From Melampsora larici-populina 98AG31 (lineage: Eukaryota; Basidiomycota; Pucciniomycetes; Pucciniales; Melampsoraceae): a stretch of DNA of 64,000 nucleotides. The notes beneath the pieces were generated by a model. That model saw only the letters and a program-made list of their open reading frames with translations, did not search any database and was not told where the DNA came from. The position numbers and the translations under genes were made by a program. Positions 9,702 through 22,209 of this stretch are shown in pieces. The DNA lies in contig NW_006768806.1 of NCBI RefSeq assembly GCF_000204055.1, forward strand, positions 625,431 to 689,430, given 5' to 3'. The first letter of the stretch is position 1, and the number at the start of each line of letters is the position of its first letter.

Positions 9702-12700
9702 TTAGAATCGGTTCTGCTTCTTCTGTTTGCCCTTGTTAAATAGATCACGTAGCATGCGGTAAGAGGCAGTGATGCTCTGTTCAACGGCGTGTAACTCAAC
9801 GGCGGTGTGCAGGCCGCGCAACCGGGCCTTCTTTTCGGGCGTGTCAAAGGACACTATTCCATGAGCGGAGCGAAACAGACTTCGTAAAGACAAGTCTTTG
9901 TCGAAGTTCGCCAATTCAGGATAGCGTTCGTCATGCAAAGGTAATGCTACGGTAGACGGCCCAGAGGATGGTCCCGATTGTGGCCGTTCGGGAGCGTTGT
10001 CCGTATCGAAGGCAGAGTGTGAACTGCTTGGTATCCCGTGCCAGGAAGGATACGGAGACATTGCGACTTCGGCGTTGAATGGCCTATCAACGGCACAGTG
10101 GTAGAGTTTGGGTTAGTTTCGTGTAGGTCTACATATACGGCCTTGGAGACTCACGTGGGTGCTTCGAGTGGGACGTCGCCGTTCACAAAGTTCGTGGAGG
10201 TCCGTTGAAACTGCGACGCATGAGCTTCCGTTGAGTTATACATTTGGGGCGACTTGTGAGGTTGAACGATACCGGAAATGTGCGTAGAAGTTTGATAGTT
10301 GCCGTACCCGATATGTATGCCGTTGGCGTTGTGATTTGTAGCTGAAGGTGGGGCGGGTGTGGCGTATGGATTCGATGTAGCACGGTTAGACTCATTGACA
10401 TTGTTGTGTGCGTGATCACGCAGTAGGTTGGAGAGTTGCGAAAGGGTGCAAAAATCGGGTGATGGGGCGAGAGGTAGTGCTCGCGGGTGGGCCGGTGTCG
10501 CGCGTTCTGAACGAGGTGGTGATTGCATAATGACATCTCTATGTTCAATGTCTTTTGAGTGCGGATTTTGATCATGATGAATGTTTGGGCTTAGATGCGT
10601 TGTCGGATTAAGCAGTTGTGTGGTGGGAGCGATGGCCTGCGGCGGTGAGATCGCGAGAGGGTTTGAGTTGGGGTGTTGATGGAGTCCAGAAGCTACAGGG
10701 TTGTGAACATCGTTGATGGGACGACTTGTGTTATGTGGCGGACCTTTGGACAGGTAGTAATTGTAACTATACGATGGCGATTGCGGCGGAGGTTGTTGGA
10801 GCGGTGGCCATGTACGTGGCTAGAAATTGAAGAGAAATTAGCCGGGGGGACTTGAGAGTGTTGCGAAAGCGAAGGAGGAGAAGAGTAAAAATCGTAATAT
10901 GGAGTAGATTGCAAGCGAGGGCCAAGATTTGTAATTGGTAAGACGTCTGGGAATGGGGCGGCACAGGTAGTATGAACGTAGGGGTTGGGAGGCGTAGAGT
11001 GAACATAGTAGGGATCGTATGTAAGTTGACGGGGATCACGGAAGTTGGGTAACTGTAGTCTTATCTGAGGAGGGCTGGGGACGTGAGATGGACCCGGGGT
11101 TGGTTGGCGAAATTGTTGTAGTGGTGGTGGCCCAACAGGCAGTCGGTTAGAAGGTAATCGTGATGATTCATTTTGCGCGAATTGTGGAAGCTGGCGAGAT
11201 GGGTCGTGGGGACTGGGACTTGGTTGAGAATCAGAAACGTGGGTGACTGAAAGAGAGCCGGTTGAGGTTGACGAAGTGGAGAATGTGAGACGAGGTGAGA
11301 CGGGAGGTGCGAGCTCTTCGTCGGCCGGCTCTAGTGCTCTTTCCGGTGGCATTGGGGAGACGCCGTCGTCGACGGTGGCTATCGCTTCCTCCCTGATACT
11401 GAGACCTTCTTGTTGTGCAAGGACGTACATGTGCTTGCACGCAGAATTAGTCCCAACGAAATGAGGACACGTGCAATTGTTGACAGACCCAACGCGGCCG
11501 TCGCAGCGCGGGGTAATGTTGATCAAATAGCGGATGCGAGGGCGGGTGAAAGAACCAATGGAGTACTATCAGGAAACGAGAGTCAGCGTGGGTTAAGAGT
11601 TAGTTGAGAAACGGTATTCACTTGGTTTTTAGCCTCGGGTGATATCATGCAGAGCAAATTGTCTAGATCTTCGTCCGTGTAGGAGTCGGCGAGACCCTTG
11701 GCGATGTTCTGAAATTTATTGCACCTTTGTGCGCGGAAGCCTAACGTCGTAGTGAGTAGAATTTGGCGGTAATCTGGCTCTACGTCCTCTGTGAGGATGT
11801 GTAGCAGCTCGTCTGGTCGGCAGAGTTTGAGGCGGTCTAAGAAGTTGTGCTTGAGGATGCGGTGATATGATTCGTTGTAATTATTGGTATGGATGCCTTG
11901 TATAGGGACATCACGTTCAGATAGCATGCAATATGCGGCGTTACGGACCCATTGTGTTTCAAAATACTGAACAAAAGCAGGGTATTGGCGTTGATTGCGA
12001 CGCTTAAAATCTTGCCACGCATCCTTCCAGTATTCGGCGTAGATGACGGACATCGCTTCCTGATGAAGCTGAACAGCAGTCTGCTCCGGGGCCTGTGGTT
12101 TGAGTGTTAGCAGTGGTAAAACAATTGGAGTTACGCTGACTTACGCTAAGACGGGCTCGTGCCCGGATGGCACGGGAGACGTGGTATGTGCACCAGTAGT
12201 GTTTGGGTGGTTTACGAGTGTCAGCGTAGGTGGTTTTGACTGCGCTCTGGAATCAAACAGCACAGTCCGTCATAAAGGCCGTGGGTAATACGCCGAGATC
12301 GGTCTTCAACCAGGTGAGGAATCGAGTAATACTTTCTCTGTGGAATGATATGTTAGTGGTTAGTGAATTACGAGTGATGGAAAAGGGACTTACGATCGTT
12401 CGTCCGAGGTCAGGAACCAAGCGACGGGGACACCGCTGCCGGTAACAGGATTGCGAATGATGGCGGTGAGTAAAGTAAGTTTGACGGTTGGCCACTCAGG
12501 GATGTTGTTGCAGACGTTGTGTGTCGTATCAAAACATATGACGCCTTTGCCATGAAGCAGTAGCTGTTGTCTTTGCCATGGGGAGACTAGACCTATCTGG
12601 ATGCGTTTGTGAGTTGGCCAAATTTTGTTTAGTACGGAATAACCACGTTCGGTAAGTCTCTGAGTCCACTTCAAAAGTGATGGGATGATACTTGGATCCA

Positions 12701-13630
12701 GACGTTGAATTGCTTTTGCGGCGTTGCGGACCACGTTGCGAAAGTCAGAGTAGGTGACACGGAAGGCCTCAGGTATAGCAGACAGATTGTTAAACTCGTC
12801 CTAGTAGACAGTGTTGGTCAATTTGACCAATCTAAGGGAGATTCGAATTAATGTGAACTCACGGGGAACAAGTCGGGACAGCGTAGAAGACGTTGTATGG
12901 TACGCCACGTGAGACCTTCAAGAATACGGGCATTAAGCCAAGTTTTGACGACGTTGGGCATCCGTGTGTTGCGCATATCCTCGACGGAGAATGGGTTGTG
13001 GTTCTCGTGAACCCAGAACCATTTGAATTCGATCTCGCCAGTAAAAGTTTTCTTGATGAGGAAACGTGCAGGGCATTGCATTTTGATTGAACCTGACGAT
13101 TGTCGAGTGAGTTCGGTGAGGGTGGTTTTGGTTTGCGTGCAAGGGTTTCCGGAATGATTGCAGTAATAAATCTCTGTCCAATGGTGCTTGCGTTTGGGGC
13201 CTCGCTTGTTGGAAGCAGGCGGTTCTGGGGCTTCGACTTCGCCGGAAGGTAAATGCATGGTACCATTAAATCGGCGTCCCTTCGTGACCCAACAGGATGA
13301 AGTGCACATGGCGAAAATCAGGTCATTTTTGATTCCAGCCGTCTTAGGAAGAGTAAGGTGTAAAGGATGTCGGTTGCCGAAGTCTGGTGGTGTACGTGAC
13401 ACATCACAAACATAACGAAGGGAGGAAGGATTAAAATCGAAGCCCGGTGTTGGTGGTGCCAAATACGCCAAAGGCAATGGCACGAAATCATAAATATCAG
13501 TACAACGTGGGTACCATTCTAAACCGCTGCGTATAGTATGGTTGTGGCGAATGCGTGTTTGGGGTTTCAGTTTGAGATAATCTCCAGCTGGCTTGGAGCG
13601 GCTCGTAGCACGCGGCTTGTGAGGTTGCAT
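9702..13630 (-). pseudogene. Mutator-like (MULE) transposase, one in-frame TGA
   Basis: This is a cut-and-paste DDE transposase with at least four exons. Exon 12848-13630 has an N-terminal zinc-binding region (YYCNHSG..CPARF..HENHN). Exon 12390-about 12800 carries the first catalytic Asp in GVICFDTTH and GVPVAWFLTSDE. The next exon (from about 12350) has the second Asp in AFMTDCA and the conserved HYWCTYHV block. Exon 11583-12053 has the catalytic Glu in NNYNESYHRILK. Exon 10693-11526 has a SWIM zinc finger (NCTCPHF..CKHMY). A Pro/Gln/Ser-rich tail then runs to 9702 in shifting frames. A TGA at 12253-12255 interrupts the frame just after MTDCAV and before FQSAVKTTYAD. The introns are consensus (GTGAGT, GTAAGT). 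Without the TGA the gene would look functional, so decay is recent or the stop is read through. Confidence 0.8.
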
Positions 13631-15037
13631 CGTGTTCTGGCTATTAACGTTCTAGTACAACTTGTTGCAGATTAGCAGGAAAAGTTGATGCGGTTGGGCG
13701 GAGAAGTCACTTTGCAGAGGAAGGATCCCTAACTTGCGCGCCTTGACGCAACCAACTTCCCCCGTTTTGCTACGAAATCTGCCTTTGCGTATCCCAGCTT
13801 TTTCATCCTCGGTGCGAAGATGGCTTTAATTGCCGCTCCCGCGGTTCCCGTCAAATCACTTCAGCAGAGCGATAACCGCGTGTCGTCTATGCGAGGCCGC
13901 AACGACACAGGTTTTCAGCGCAGATCATTTGCGGTGATTCCCTGTCGATGTACCCTTTGATGGCACTGATGGATCCCCCTCATCAAGGTTCCATCCGCGA
14001 CGTTGCGTCTGAAATGGGGCCTCTGAATCTGCAGCTCGCCTTGGAGATTTGACCAATTGGCCCTTGAGGCCGGAATGCCGCGGTGCGGCCTCCGCGCTGA
14101 GCATTAACATACCATGATCAAGTAGTATCAATGTCATAGAACGGTTCCGGTGGGACTGGAGATGGGCTAAACAGCGTTCATGTCGTGTCTGCACTTTGGC
14201 GTACACGCCGGTGTTTGCTTCGGCATTGAGTTCGCCCTCACGGCGGCCAGCTCAGCGAATAAGCAGTGTTGACCATTTTCAGCCGGTATGTGCCAGCGCG
14301 GGATGTCACTTTGGGACCGCTTCGCGGTCCTCGGGTAGGTAGCAGACCGTTGTCACATAGCGTCAATCCAAGAACAGTGTGATGTCACAATTTTCTGAAA
14401 TCTCGCGGTCATCGTCATATTGACATTACATTTCACATCATCCGAATCCGTTCTGCCCAGAAACGGATTTTCCAATTTTCATCTCTGGCGTTTCCATACA
14501 GAGATTTGCGTTAGTTCTTTTGAAACATGCGGGTAGAATAGTTTCAGGGGTGAAGATGGGATGAAGGAAAGTTTTCTCTAAGGTAGAATTTCAAATTTGA
14601 AATTCCACCTTTTCGAAGTCTCCACAAGACTGTATGTCTTTTGGTCCGGTACCTCTATTCCGGTACCGGGTTGTGCCTCTTTCCGTTCATCCCTGAGTTT
14701 CTATGGAACTACACAGGTGCCGTCGTTCCTTTGGGCACCTGTTGCATGGATCTTCTCGGCGAATATCGTCGGCGTGCAGCGACGCGTGTTTGCACTGAGG
14801 GGATTTTGCCAACGAAATCGTTTCCAAGCCGTGCAGTGAGTTACCGGCCTGAGCTGTTCCCAAAGCTATATATGGCACCATTACCTTGAACTAGCCTTCT
14901 TCCAAAATACCATATATCCTAGATTTACTGTGTGATAAGTGGTAAAAGGCCATATAAAGCCTTTGATAGTTTCTATTTGTGATACCTAAAAAATGACGAT
15001 GTCAGCCAATAGTTGAACATACCAGAGAATTATTTTA
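13631..15037. other. Intergenic between MULE and laccase, with palindromes
   Basis: No gene is recognised. Structures seen: a hairpin GGACCGC-TTC-GCGGTCC at 14314-14330; AATCCGTT..AACGGATT near 14456-14475; a 20-base perfect palindrome at 14586-14605; and the repeated word CCGGTACC near 14648-14670. The last 150 bases must hold the laccase promoter and probably its first exon. Confidence 0.5.
14581..14610. repeat. 30-bp palindrome
   Basis: GAATTTCAAATTTGAAATTC (14586-14605) is perfectly self-complementary and extends to AGGT..ACCT with a single mismatch. It is about 430 bases upstream of the first recognised laccase exon. It could be a dimeric regulatory-protein site or a remnant of mobile DNA. 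Confidence 0.6.
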
Positions 15038-18000
15038 GTTTCTTCATTACTCTTCAGTCTCTTCTCATCTTGCTATGCTGCTGTGAAGGTCAACTCTTCA
15101 GAGCTTTATCTCTCCGCAGACTTCGACATTACCTCGAAGGCTCAAACCAGGAACTACAGGTGGACTCTGAGGTAAGTCCAGTACAAGAATATATAATTCA
15201 TTGATACCATATTGTAGTGAGTGTCTTACTAAGACTGCGATTTGAAGTAATCAAACGGCTGCTCCAGATGGTTATACCAGGTGAGGTTCATTTGAATAGT
15301 ATAGTTATGCGTGCAAAGGAACTGAAAGATCTAATGATATCATTTAGAAATATGCTTGTAATAAATTCTCAGTTTCCTGGGCCTTTGATAGAAGCCAATG
15401 TGAGTGTTTCAACTTACGCTGTCTTCCTCATCAGGTTGCGATGTTTTTGAGCTCAGAGCTGACAGAATATGCAAAACTGTCTCCCTCTTGGCTTTGCAGG
15501 AAGGGTGAGTAGCTATCTATTGTTTGTCCGTTCGAATTGTCTGGAAGCTCCTAACGTGCTGTTTTGTCTTCCATCAAAGGGATACAATCAATATTGTAGT
15601 TACCAATACCTTGAAAGGCTCTGTTTCTATTCATTGGCACGGCATAAGGGAATTTCCTGTTTACATCGATATGACTGTGAAATCTTGCTGACAACACGGT
15701 TCAATCTTAGCTCCACCAAAACGGCACGGGGTGGATGGATGGTGTTACTGGTGTGACCCAGTGCCCGATTCCAGCTGGTAGCACTTTTACCTATACTTTC
15801 ACCGTCAGCGGACAATATGGCACATTCTGTGAGTGGAAATCATTGATTTGTTCGCAGCCTAGATTAACATTGACTTTCCGGCATCTTTGAAAGGGTATCA
15901 TGCGCACTCTCAGGTATGAGATCAATGTTTTCATCTTATATTACATTGTGTCCTAATATGGTGTTTTTCCTTGTAGAACTACGCCGCGGATGGTGTGGTA
16001 AGGATAGATTGTGCTGAATCGGATGCGTGTAGTCTAGCTCATCATTCTTGAACTCCGTAGGCCGGGCCACTCATTATTCATAGCGTGAATGATCCGTTAG
16101 TAAGAGGAGTTGACTATGATCAAGATGTGGTACTGTTCATCAAGTAAGCTCTTACAATTCGACGAAATTGCATGATCTTCTTGATAACTGATAATAATTA
16201 CATTCCTTCCTTCCACAGCGATTGGTATCATAAGTAGGATTCTCAGATCTCATCTTCACGCGAAATATCTTGATCGATAGTATTTTCCTCTGGGATTGTT
16301 TTTCCAAATAGCTTGAGCGCCCTAATTTTGGATGGGCAACTTTCACCCGAAGGTTACCTGGGTTCAGTTGCAGCACCGTAAGCATCAGAATTCCCGGTTG
16401 AGGTTTACAAAAATGAAGCTTACAATTTTTTTCTGATCTTAACCGCTTCAAGATCTCCTGTAAGCCATATGCAGCTCTCTATCCCTGTTTTTTCAAAGTA
16501 CGGAGACCTGATTGTGATCTACTTGAGCGAATAGAATTCGGCTTTGATCAATGGTATCGGATATTTTGATTGCACGAATGCCGATCCTGGGTCAACTTGT
16601 ACAACCCCAACAAAGTATTTGACATTTGATCTTCATGCTGGTCGGAAAACTAGACTTCGCCTCATAGAAGGTGGAAGTCATGCTCTTTTTCGAGTATCTG
16701 TTGATCAGCATACACTCAATGTGACAGAGGCAGATGCAACTGGAGTGGCCGGACCAACGGCGGTTCATCGAGTTCCTTTTCGTAAGTTACATGATTTGAT
16801 TCTCAGCATTACTCTGAAGTTTGACCTTTGAGGTTTCTACGACGTGTTTAGATAATGGAGAGAGGTACAGTGCAATTCTTGATTTAAGTAATGATACCGT
16901 TGGAAGTACTTTCTATCTTAGAGCAGCCATGGACACCGATTGCTGTAAGATTTCTCATTATCCTGATAAACTCTTTATGGGAACCTTCTGAAGATTGTGT
17001 TTTGAATTTGATTTTTCTAAAATCTCAGTCGCTTGGCGTAAGTACAATCCCTTTCTTCAAAAAGAGCTTTCTGTTTCTTAACTGCCTGTGATTTATTTTC
17101 CCTGTGTTTTCAAGTTGCACCTGGAATGGATGGACAGGCAGCAACCGCTCGAGCGATAATCAGAGTAGTGAACGCTACAGCCACTACTTACAATACGACA
17201 GTGACCACTCCAACTTCCACTGATTGGTCTGATAGTGTTTCTGGAGATTGTCTTGACCTAGATCCTAACACTTTAGTACCATTAGTCCCAGAAAACGCAT
17301 GCACAAATGTTTTGGGACGCGTAAGTTACGTTTCTCAGTATGATATACAAGTTCAGCTTGTCCACGCAAAGTTAATCAATTGGATTGGTTTTTTCAGCTA
17401 TTCTATGAGTCAAGTTTTGGATTTTCAACCACGACTGAAAACTCAACTACTGTCAGTAAAGGTCGATTTTTCGTCAATGATACAACCTGGTTAAGTGAGC
17501 ATTTGAAACCCCATTTCCACTTTCTTACTATTTTTCTTTGAGTACTAATCTGTGTTGATCGGATTTTATCTTTTTCAAGCTTATGTTTATCAACCTTTGT
17601 TAAGTGAAATGACTTCAGGAGGAAGAGGATTCCTTAATACCTCAGAAGTAGCTGCATTCACAATGGAAACCAATGGTTGTTATGATATTGTTATCAACAA
17701 TCTCGATGCTGCAATTAACCATCCATACCATCTTCGTGAGTCTCGATCATCTTACAATGTGATTTAGGTTTTGTATATGCTAACGTGTTTTTTGAGGGTT
17801 TGTAGATGGAGTTGATGTACGTGCATACTTCAACCTTTGTGCTGTAGTCTTCCCTCGTTGAATCAATACACTTCACGTAGGCCAAAACCGTAGCCACCGG
17901 AACTGGTGCACTCAATGACACAGCCGCTGCTACCTTGACCTATAATACCACCAATCCATTGAGAAGAGACGTGAGTTTTGAAGAGTCTGAGCATAGAAAC

Positions 18001-18484
18001 CCGTTAGGTCGCTTATAAATGACATCTTTTGATTCCCTCCTCATGATAGACTCAAGTCGTCCCAGGTGGAACGTACAGAGTTTGTGAGTGGTTGTCTGGT
18101 TGATATACGTACCTGATAAGTCTCTAACAGAATGTATGTTTGAACTACTTCACCATACGCCTGATTGTAGTAAGGATAGTTGCCGACAATCCAGGTATGT
18201 GGTACCTCGTTGTATGCGTTGGTGACCGTCCTACTCAAAAACGATTGGCCTATCTGATAATCTGACCGAATCCTTTGACAGGTGTTTGGATCTTACATTG
18301 TCATATTGGATGGCATTTAGGTGCAGGATTTGCAGGGGTGTTCGTCATGAATCCCGCTGCCGTGAGTAAATTCAAAATACCAGCTGCAAATCAAGCTCTA
18401 TGTGATGGAGCAACTGCTGCAACTATCGACGAGATTGAGCCTGGGAGGAGAAAACGAAGTTTACAATCAACCTACCAATTTTAG
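15038..18484 (+). CDS. Laccase-like multicopper oxidase, many exons
   Basis: This would be a secreted phenol or metal oxidase. All four copper-binding blocks are found in order on consecutive small exons: SIHWHGI (about 15640), WYHAHSQ (about 15897), HPYHLH|G split across an intron (about 17733/17805) and [15 protein letters not shown] (about 18285-18325). Family blocks between them include [44 protein letters not shown] and DNPG|V. The first recognised exon encodes a hydrophobic [15 protein letters not shown], a likely signal peptide. Its initiating ATG must be on an upstream exon I could not place. I count about 18-20 exons with short GTAAG/GTGAG introns, all in phase, so the gene looks intact. 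It ends [13 protein letters not shown]. Substrate cannot be told from sequence; ferroxidase and laccase cannot be separated here. Confidence 0.88.
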
Positions 18485-19150
18485 TCTTGATTCATAGAGT
18501 AAGTGGTTGAGATCGATCGCATTGGTTGTCTCCATGATCGTGGTAAACTACAATATCTACCACTGAAAACTTTTGAAGCATATGACAAAGAAAAGCACTG
18601 TGAAAAGAATTAGACATCATTTTTCTTGACCATCCAGTGACACACATGCAGTTGGTCAATTAGTAGCACAAAAGGACATTTTTTGTATTATATATACCGG
18701 TCAATACACTGGTTCAAATCAGGTGTTCTTTTTCTCACGTTTCTTTTATTGCTTTGCTTCTCCTCTCATGAGTTAAATAGCAATTTACTTCTTGAATTTT
18801 GTCTCAATCTCTATCAATGTGTAACACCGAACACTTCATGAACATGTCAAGCAAAGTAAGGTAGCTAAAAGTCCTGGAATTTTTGAAAAAGATGAGAAAA
18901 AAAAAGAAAGACAAGATAATTTCTCTAAAATGTAAGTAAGGATAAAAAAATACTTTTTTTGAAGCAGACGAGTTACAGAAACAGAATGAATAAAAAAAGA
19001 GCAACTAGAAAAACTTTTGAAGTGATCAGCTAAGAGTGAAAGACAAATAAAGAAGTCACATACAAGTCATAAGAATGTCGAAGAAGTGATAAATAAGTTA
19101 CAACAATGGACGATTTTTTGAAGAGTCTCGAGCTGGTCTGTTATAAGAGT
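18485..19150. other. Convergent intergenic region, laccase and transporter 3' ends
   Basis: AT-rich with several A/T runs suited to poly(A) signals for both converging genes. A GGTTCAAATC word near 18711 resembles a tRNA B box, but no cloverleaf could be drawn. No gene is seen. Confidence 0.6.
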
Positions 19151-20791
19151 TCACCGATAGTTGCGGGCAATAAGGAGAGTAGCTATGGTGGAAATGATAG
19201 TGAAGACAAAGAAAACATTACCATCACCATCACCATCAGGTGAGGCCATAGCGTTACGAAGAGGCAGAAACAAGAGACCCTACATATGAATAGATACACG
19301 CTCATCAGATAAGCCTCGAAAAGAGTCAACAGATTCAAAGAAAGTGACTTACAACCGCAAAATTGGCAGCCCAATTGACACCTAATGCAAGGCCTCCAGT
19401 AGCAGAAATCGCATGTGTAGGTACCAGTTCACTAAGGATCACAAAAGGAATCGGACCTAAACCCAGACTAAAGCTAGCCACAAAACAGACTATAGCCAAA
19501 CTAGAAAGTTGAGCAAATCCAATATTAATCGAAAATCCAAGGATACAAGATGTCAAGGCCATCATTCCTGCTGAGATTATTAATAATGGTTTTCTTCCGG
19601 TTCGATCGATTAAGAAAATCGGTGGGAAGGTCATCAAGACGTTTATGAAGGTGATGAAGAGTGAGATATAGGCTGCTTGGGTTGGTAAGACAGATTTCAT
19701 GATAGAAGTTGAGTAGTATAACACAGCGCTGTTTGATGAAATTGGTCAGATTAACATATTTACTCAATACAAATCGACCAAAACTGTTTGCTTACTTGAC
19801 ACCAGATAGTTGTTGAGCAAGTTGAGTGATCAATACTACTTTCAATCCGCTAGCTAAAACCGGATCGTGATGCCATTCACGAAAAAGTTCTGAAATGGAT
19901 AATTCATCTTGAGATGTTGAAGTCTGGGCATGAACTTCATTAGCACCGGGTGAATCGTGGTGACTTAATAACCCTTGTCTTTCGACATCATCGTTAGGTC
20001 CTTGCGCCTCAGTGAGATCTTCAGATTCGTTTCGTAAAGTTGATTGAGTAGGTAGAATACCAGCACGTTTTGCTTCTTGTTCCATAGCCCATTTGGGACT
20101 TTCGATCATTAGAGGTGCAATTACAAGTTGGAAGGCATTGATACATCCACTGATGACGAAGATCCATCTCCAGATAAACGGTTTAGCAAGAGGCATGCTA
20201 ACAACTTGACTAGCTAAGATCCCGATAACAATTCCAAGTTGATTCATTACACCTATAGATCCTCTGATGGCGACTGGTGAAATTTCACTTAGGTATATAG
20301 GTACTAGGACAGTATTGAGACCACATCCAAGACCAATGATCGTCCTTCCCAACAACATAGGAATGAAAGAAGTAGCAAGAGCCATAAGTGCTGAACCGAA
20401 AGCGATCAGCAATGAGCCAATGAGAATCGAACGTTTTCGACCTTGAGAATTGGCCAAATGTGACGCATATAAAGAACCACCAAAACCACCGATAGTATAT
20501 GAAGATGTTAAGAGTCCGAAAAGGTTATCAGACATGACCAAACATGAAGTTAGAGGTAGCATGTGAGTTTTAACGAATGGAGTTGAAGAACCATGCCATC
20601 TGCAAGTGATTGCATCTTGAGCAGAGTTGAGAGCTGAAATATGATAACCGTATGAGAACTATCGAAAGAAGATGGGAATAAGTCAGTTTTTTTGGTACTT
20701 TTGATCATCGAACTTGAGAAGAGAAGATGAAACTAACCGAACTGATGACAATCCAAGTGACTGCGAAAACAAAATAAGCGGTACAATGCAT
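19151..20791 (-). CDS. MFS sugar (hexose-type) transporter
   Basis: This is a 12-helix major-facilitator protein of the sugar porter family, importing hexose or a related solute at a membrane. Seen in order: start MHCTAYFVFAVTWIVISS (exon 1, ATG at 20789-20791), FSYGYHISALNSAQDA, GRKRSI after helix 2, GRTIIGLGCGLNTVLVP with IYLSEISP, PKWAMEQEAKR, a cytosolic loop with Ser/Asp, QQLSGVNAVLYYSTS across an intron, LIDRTGRKPLL and PIPFVILSEL. It ends ATLLIARNYR-stop at 19151. There are five exons with consensus introns. Near the end a GAT/GGT microsatellite encodes DGDGDG. Length is close to the family norm. The variant motifs fit the divergent fungal/animal GLUT-like subgroup more than yeast Hxt proteins; the substrate is not determined. 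Confidence 0.88.
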
Positions 20792-22209
20792 GATAAGAGG
20801 AATAACAGATCAAAAGTTGCGATGATTGAGGTTTGTGATCTTGAATGTTAATGAGATGAAGTTGATTGGAAATTCGACCAGTTCAACATGTCATTCGAAT
20901 TTCTCAAGAGGTGGAATGTTGTGGTGGTGGTAGTTGTTGCTGTTGTACAAGTTGAGATGAAGTTGATATTTATTTGGAAGAAATCAGAATTCGCCGGTTT
21001 TGGTCAAATCTGGGCGTTCAACTGTGCGCCGGACCGTGACGGTGTATGTCAAATTTCAATAGGTGCGCGTCTAAATGACCAAAGAAGATCCATCCTGATC
21101 CATCCGACTCCCATCATGAATATCTCCCATTCCCAACATGACCCCATCGCATGAATCTACATAGGACCGCGACTTGAGCCAGCAATGCAAGCGTCTTGGT
21201 CTGAACCAACGAGATTCATGAACATTTCATCACGGAGAATGAATCTAGTCATGGCCACAGCCGTACTATCTAAGACTATGGGCCGGGCTCTTACTTTCAG
21301 ACATCCAAGTCGAATCTCGCCATTTCTCAACGAGGAGCGTTCGATTTTGAAGAAGTTCGAACATGAAAAGAATGGCAATTTTATCGGACTTTAAACACCA
21401 TTTTGTCACATGAGCCAACAACATTTTGTGTCAAGGGCTGTGAGCAAACGAAAATCCATTCGAACAAACGACAAGTGAAAGCTCGGGAATCCTGCAATGC
21501 AGTATGACCACCATCATATGTATATAGTACTGTATTTTTCATTATAAAGATTTCTAAGGGTGGATTCAATCAAGCCAATAGGATTACTTAACATCAGTTA
21601 ACTCGATGGTATCTTTTACTTAATATCATCTACCGGACTCTTCATGATTCTCTCTTACTTCCCCTCCTAGCTTTGAAATTTTTCTTTCATTTTCTGGGAG
21701 CTGATCAGGTAAAATTAATGATACCAAGGCAGCACGGGGAAGGATAAAAAAAGGTAGCTTGGTCTTCAACTTGTGGGCTCTCCTACAAAGCTCAGTTTTT
21801 AGAGTTGAACAGCTCAAGTGACATTTTCTATTGCGAGATGTTGGTGAATATCACAATCAATTTGAAGCTCTAACGTAGGGTTTTTTCATTACTGGAAGGG
21901 GAATCCTTGCTTCAAGCTATACGTGATTGTTATTTCAGGCATACATTTTAGATCATTATATGCTATTAAATTTGACGTTGCAAAAAAAACAGACGAAGAA
22001 ATGCATACATTGGCATCGCTACAAAAGATTCATTGGGTATGATGATGACAAAGTTGAAAGTCTGTTGATGTGAAAAGTTTGTTAGATAATACTATTACCA
22101 TGTGATCTTACAATCCATGAAAATGATATCAAGGAGCAATAAATTAAAATTCATAAGACTTGGTACAGATGATGAAAAGATATGTATAGATCCCCGGTCT
22201 TTGACACCC
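20792..22209. other. Intergenic, no gene recognised
   Basis: This contains the transporter promoter (20.8-21.2 kb) and the 3' flank of the first SET gene. There are short frames only, with no motif and no consistent splice chain. Confidence 0.5.

Noticed and set aside
10673..10855. Plus-strand frames opposite the MULE gene
   Set aside because: Shadows of the GC-rich transposase exons on the minus strand.
9189..14610. Long terminal inverted repeats of the Mutator-like element
   Set aside because: Palindromes occur on both sides of the gene, but no sequence at 9.2-9.7 kb could be paired with 13.6-14.6 kb by eye.
18690..18730. tRNA-like B-box word GGTTCAAATC
   Set aside because: No matching A box, acceptor stem or anticodon arm can be folded.
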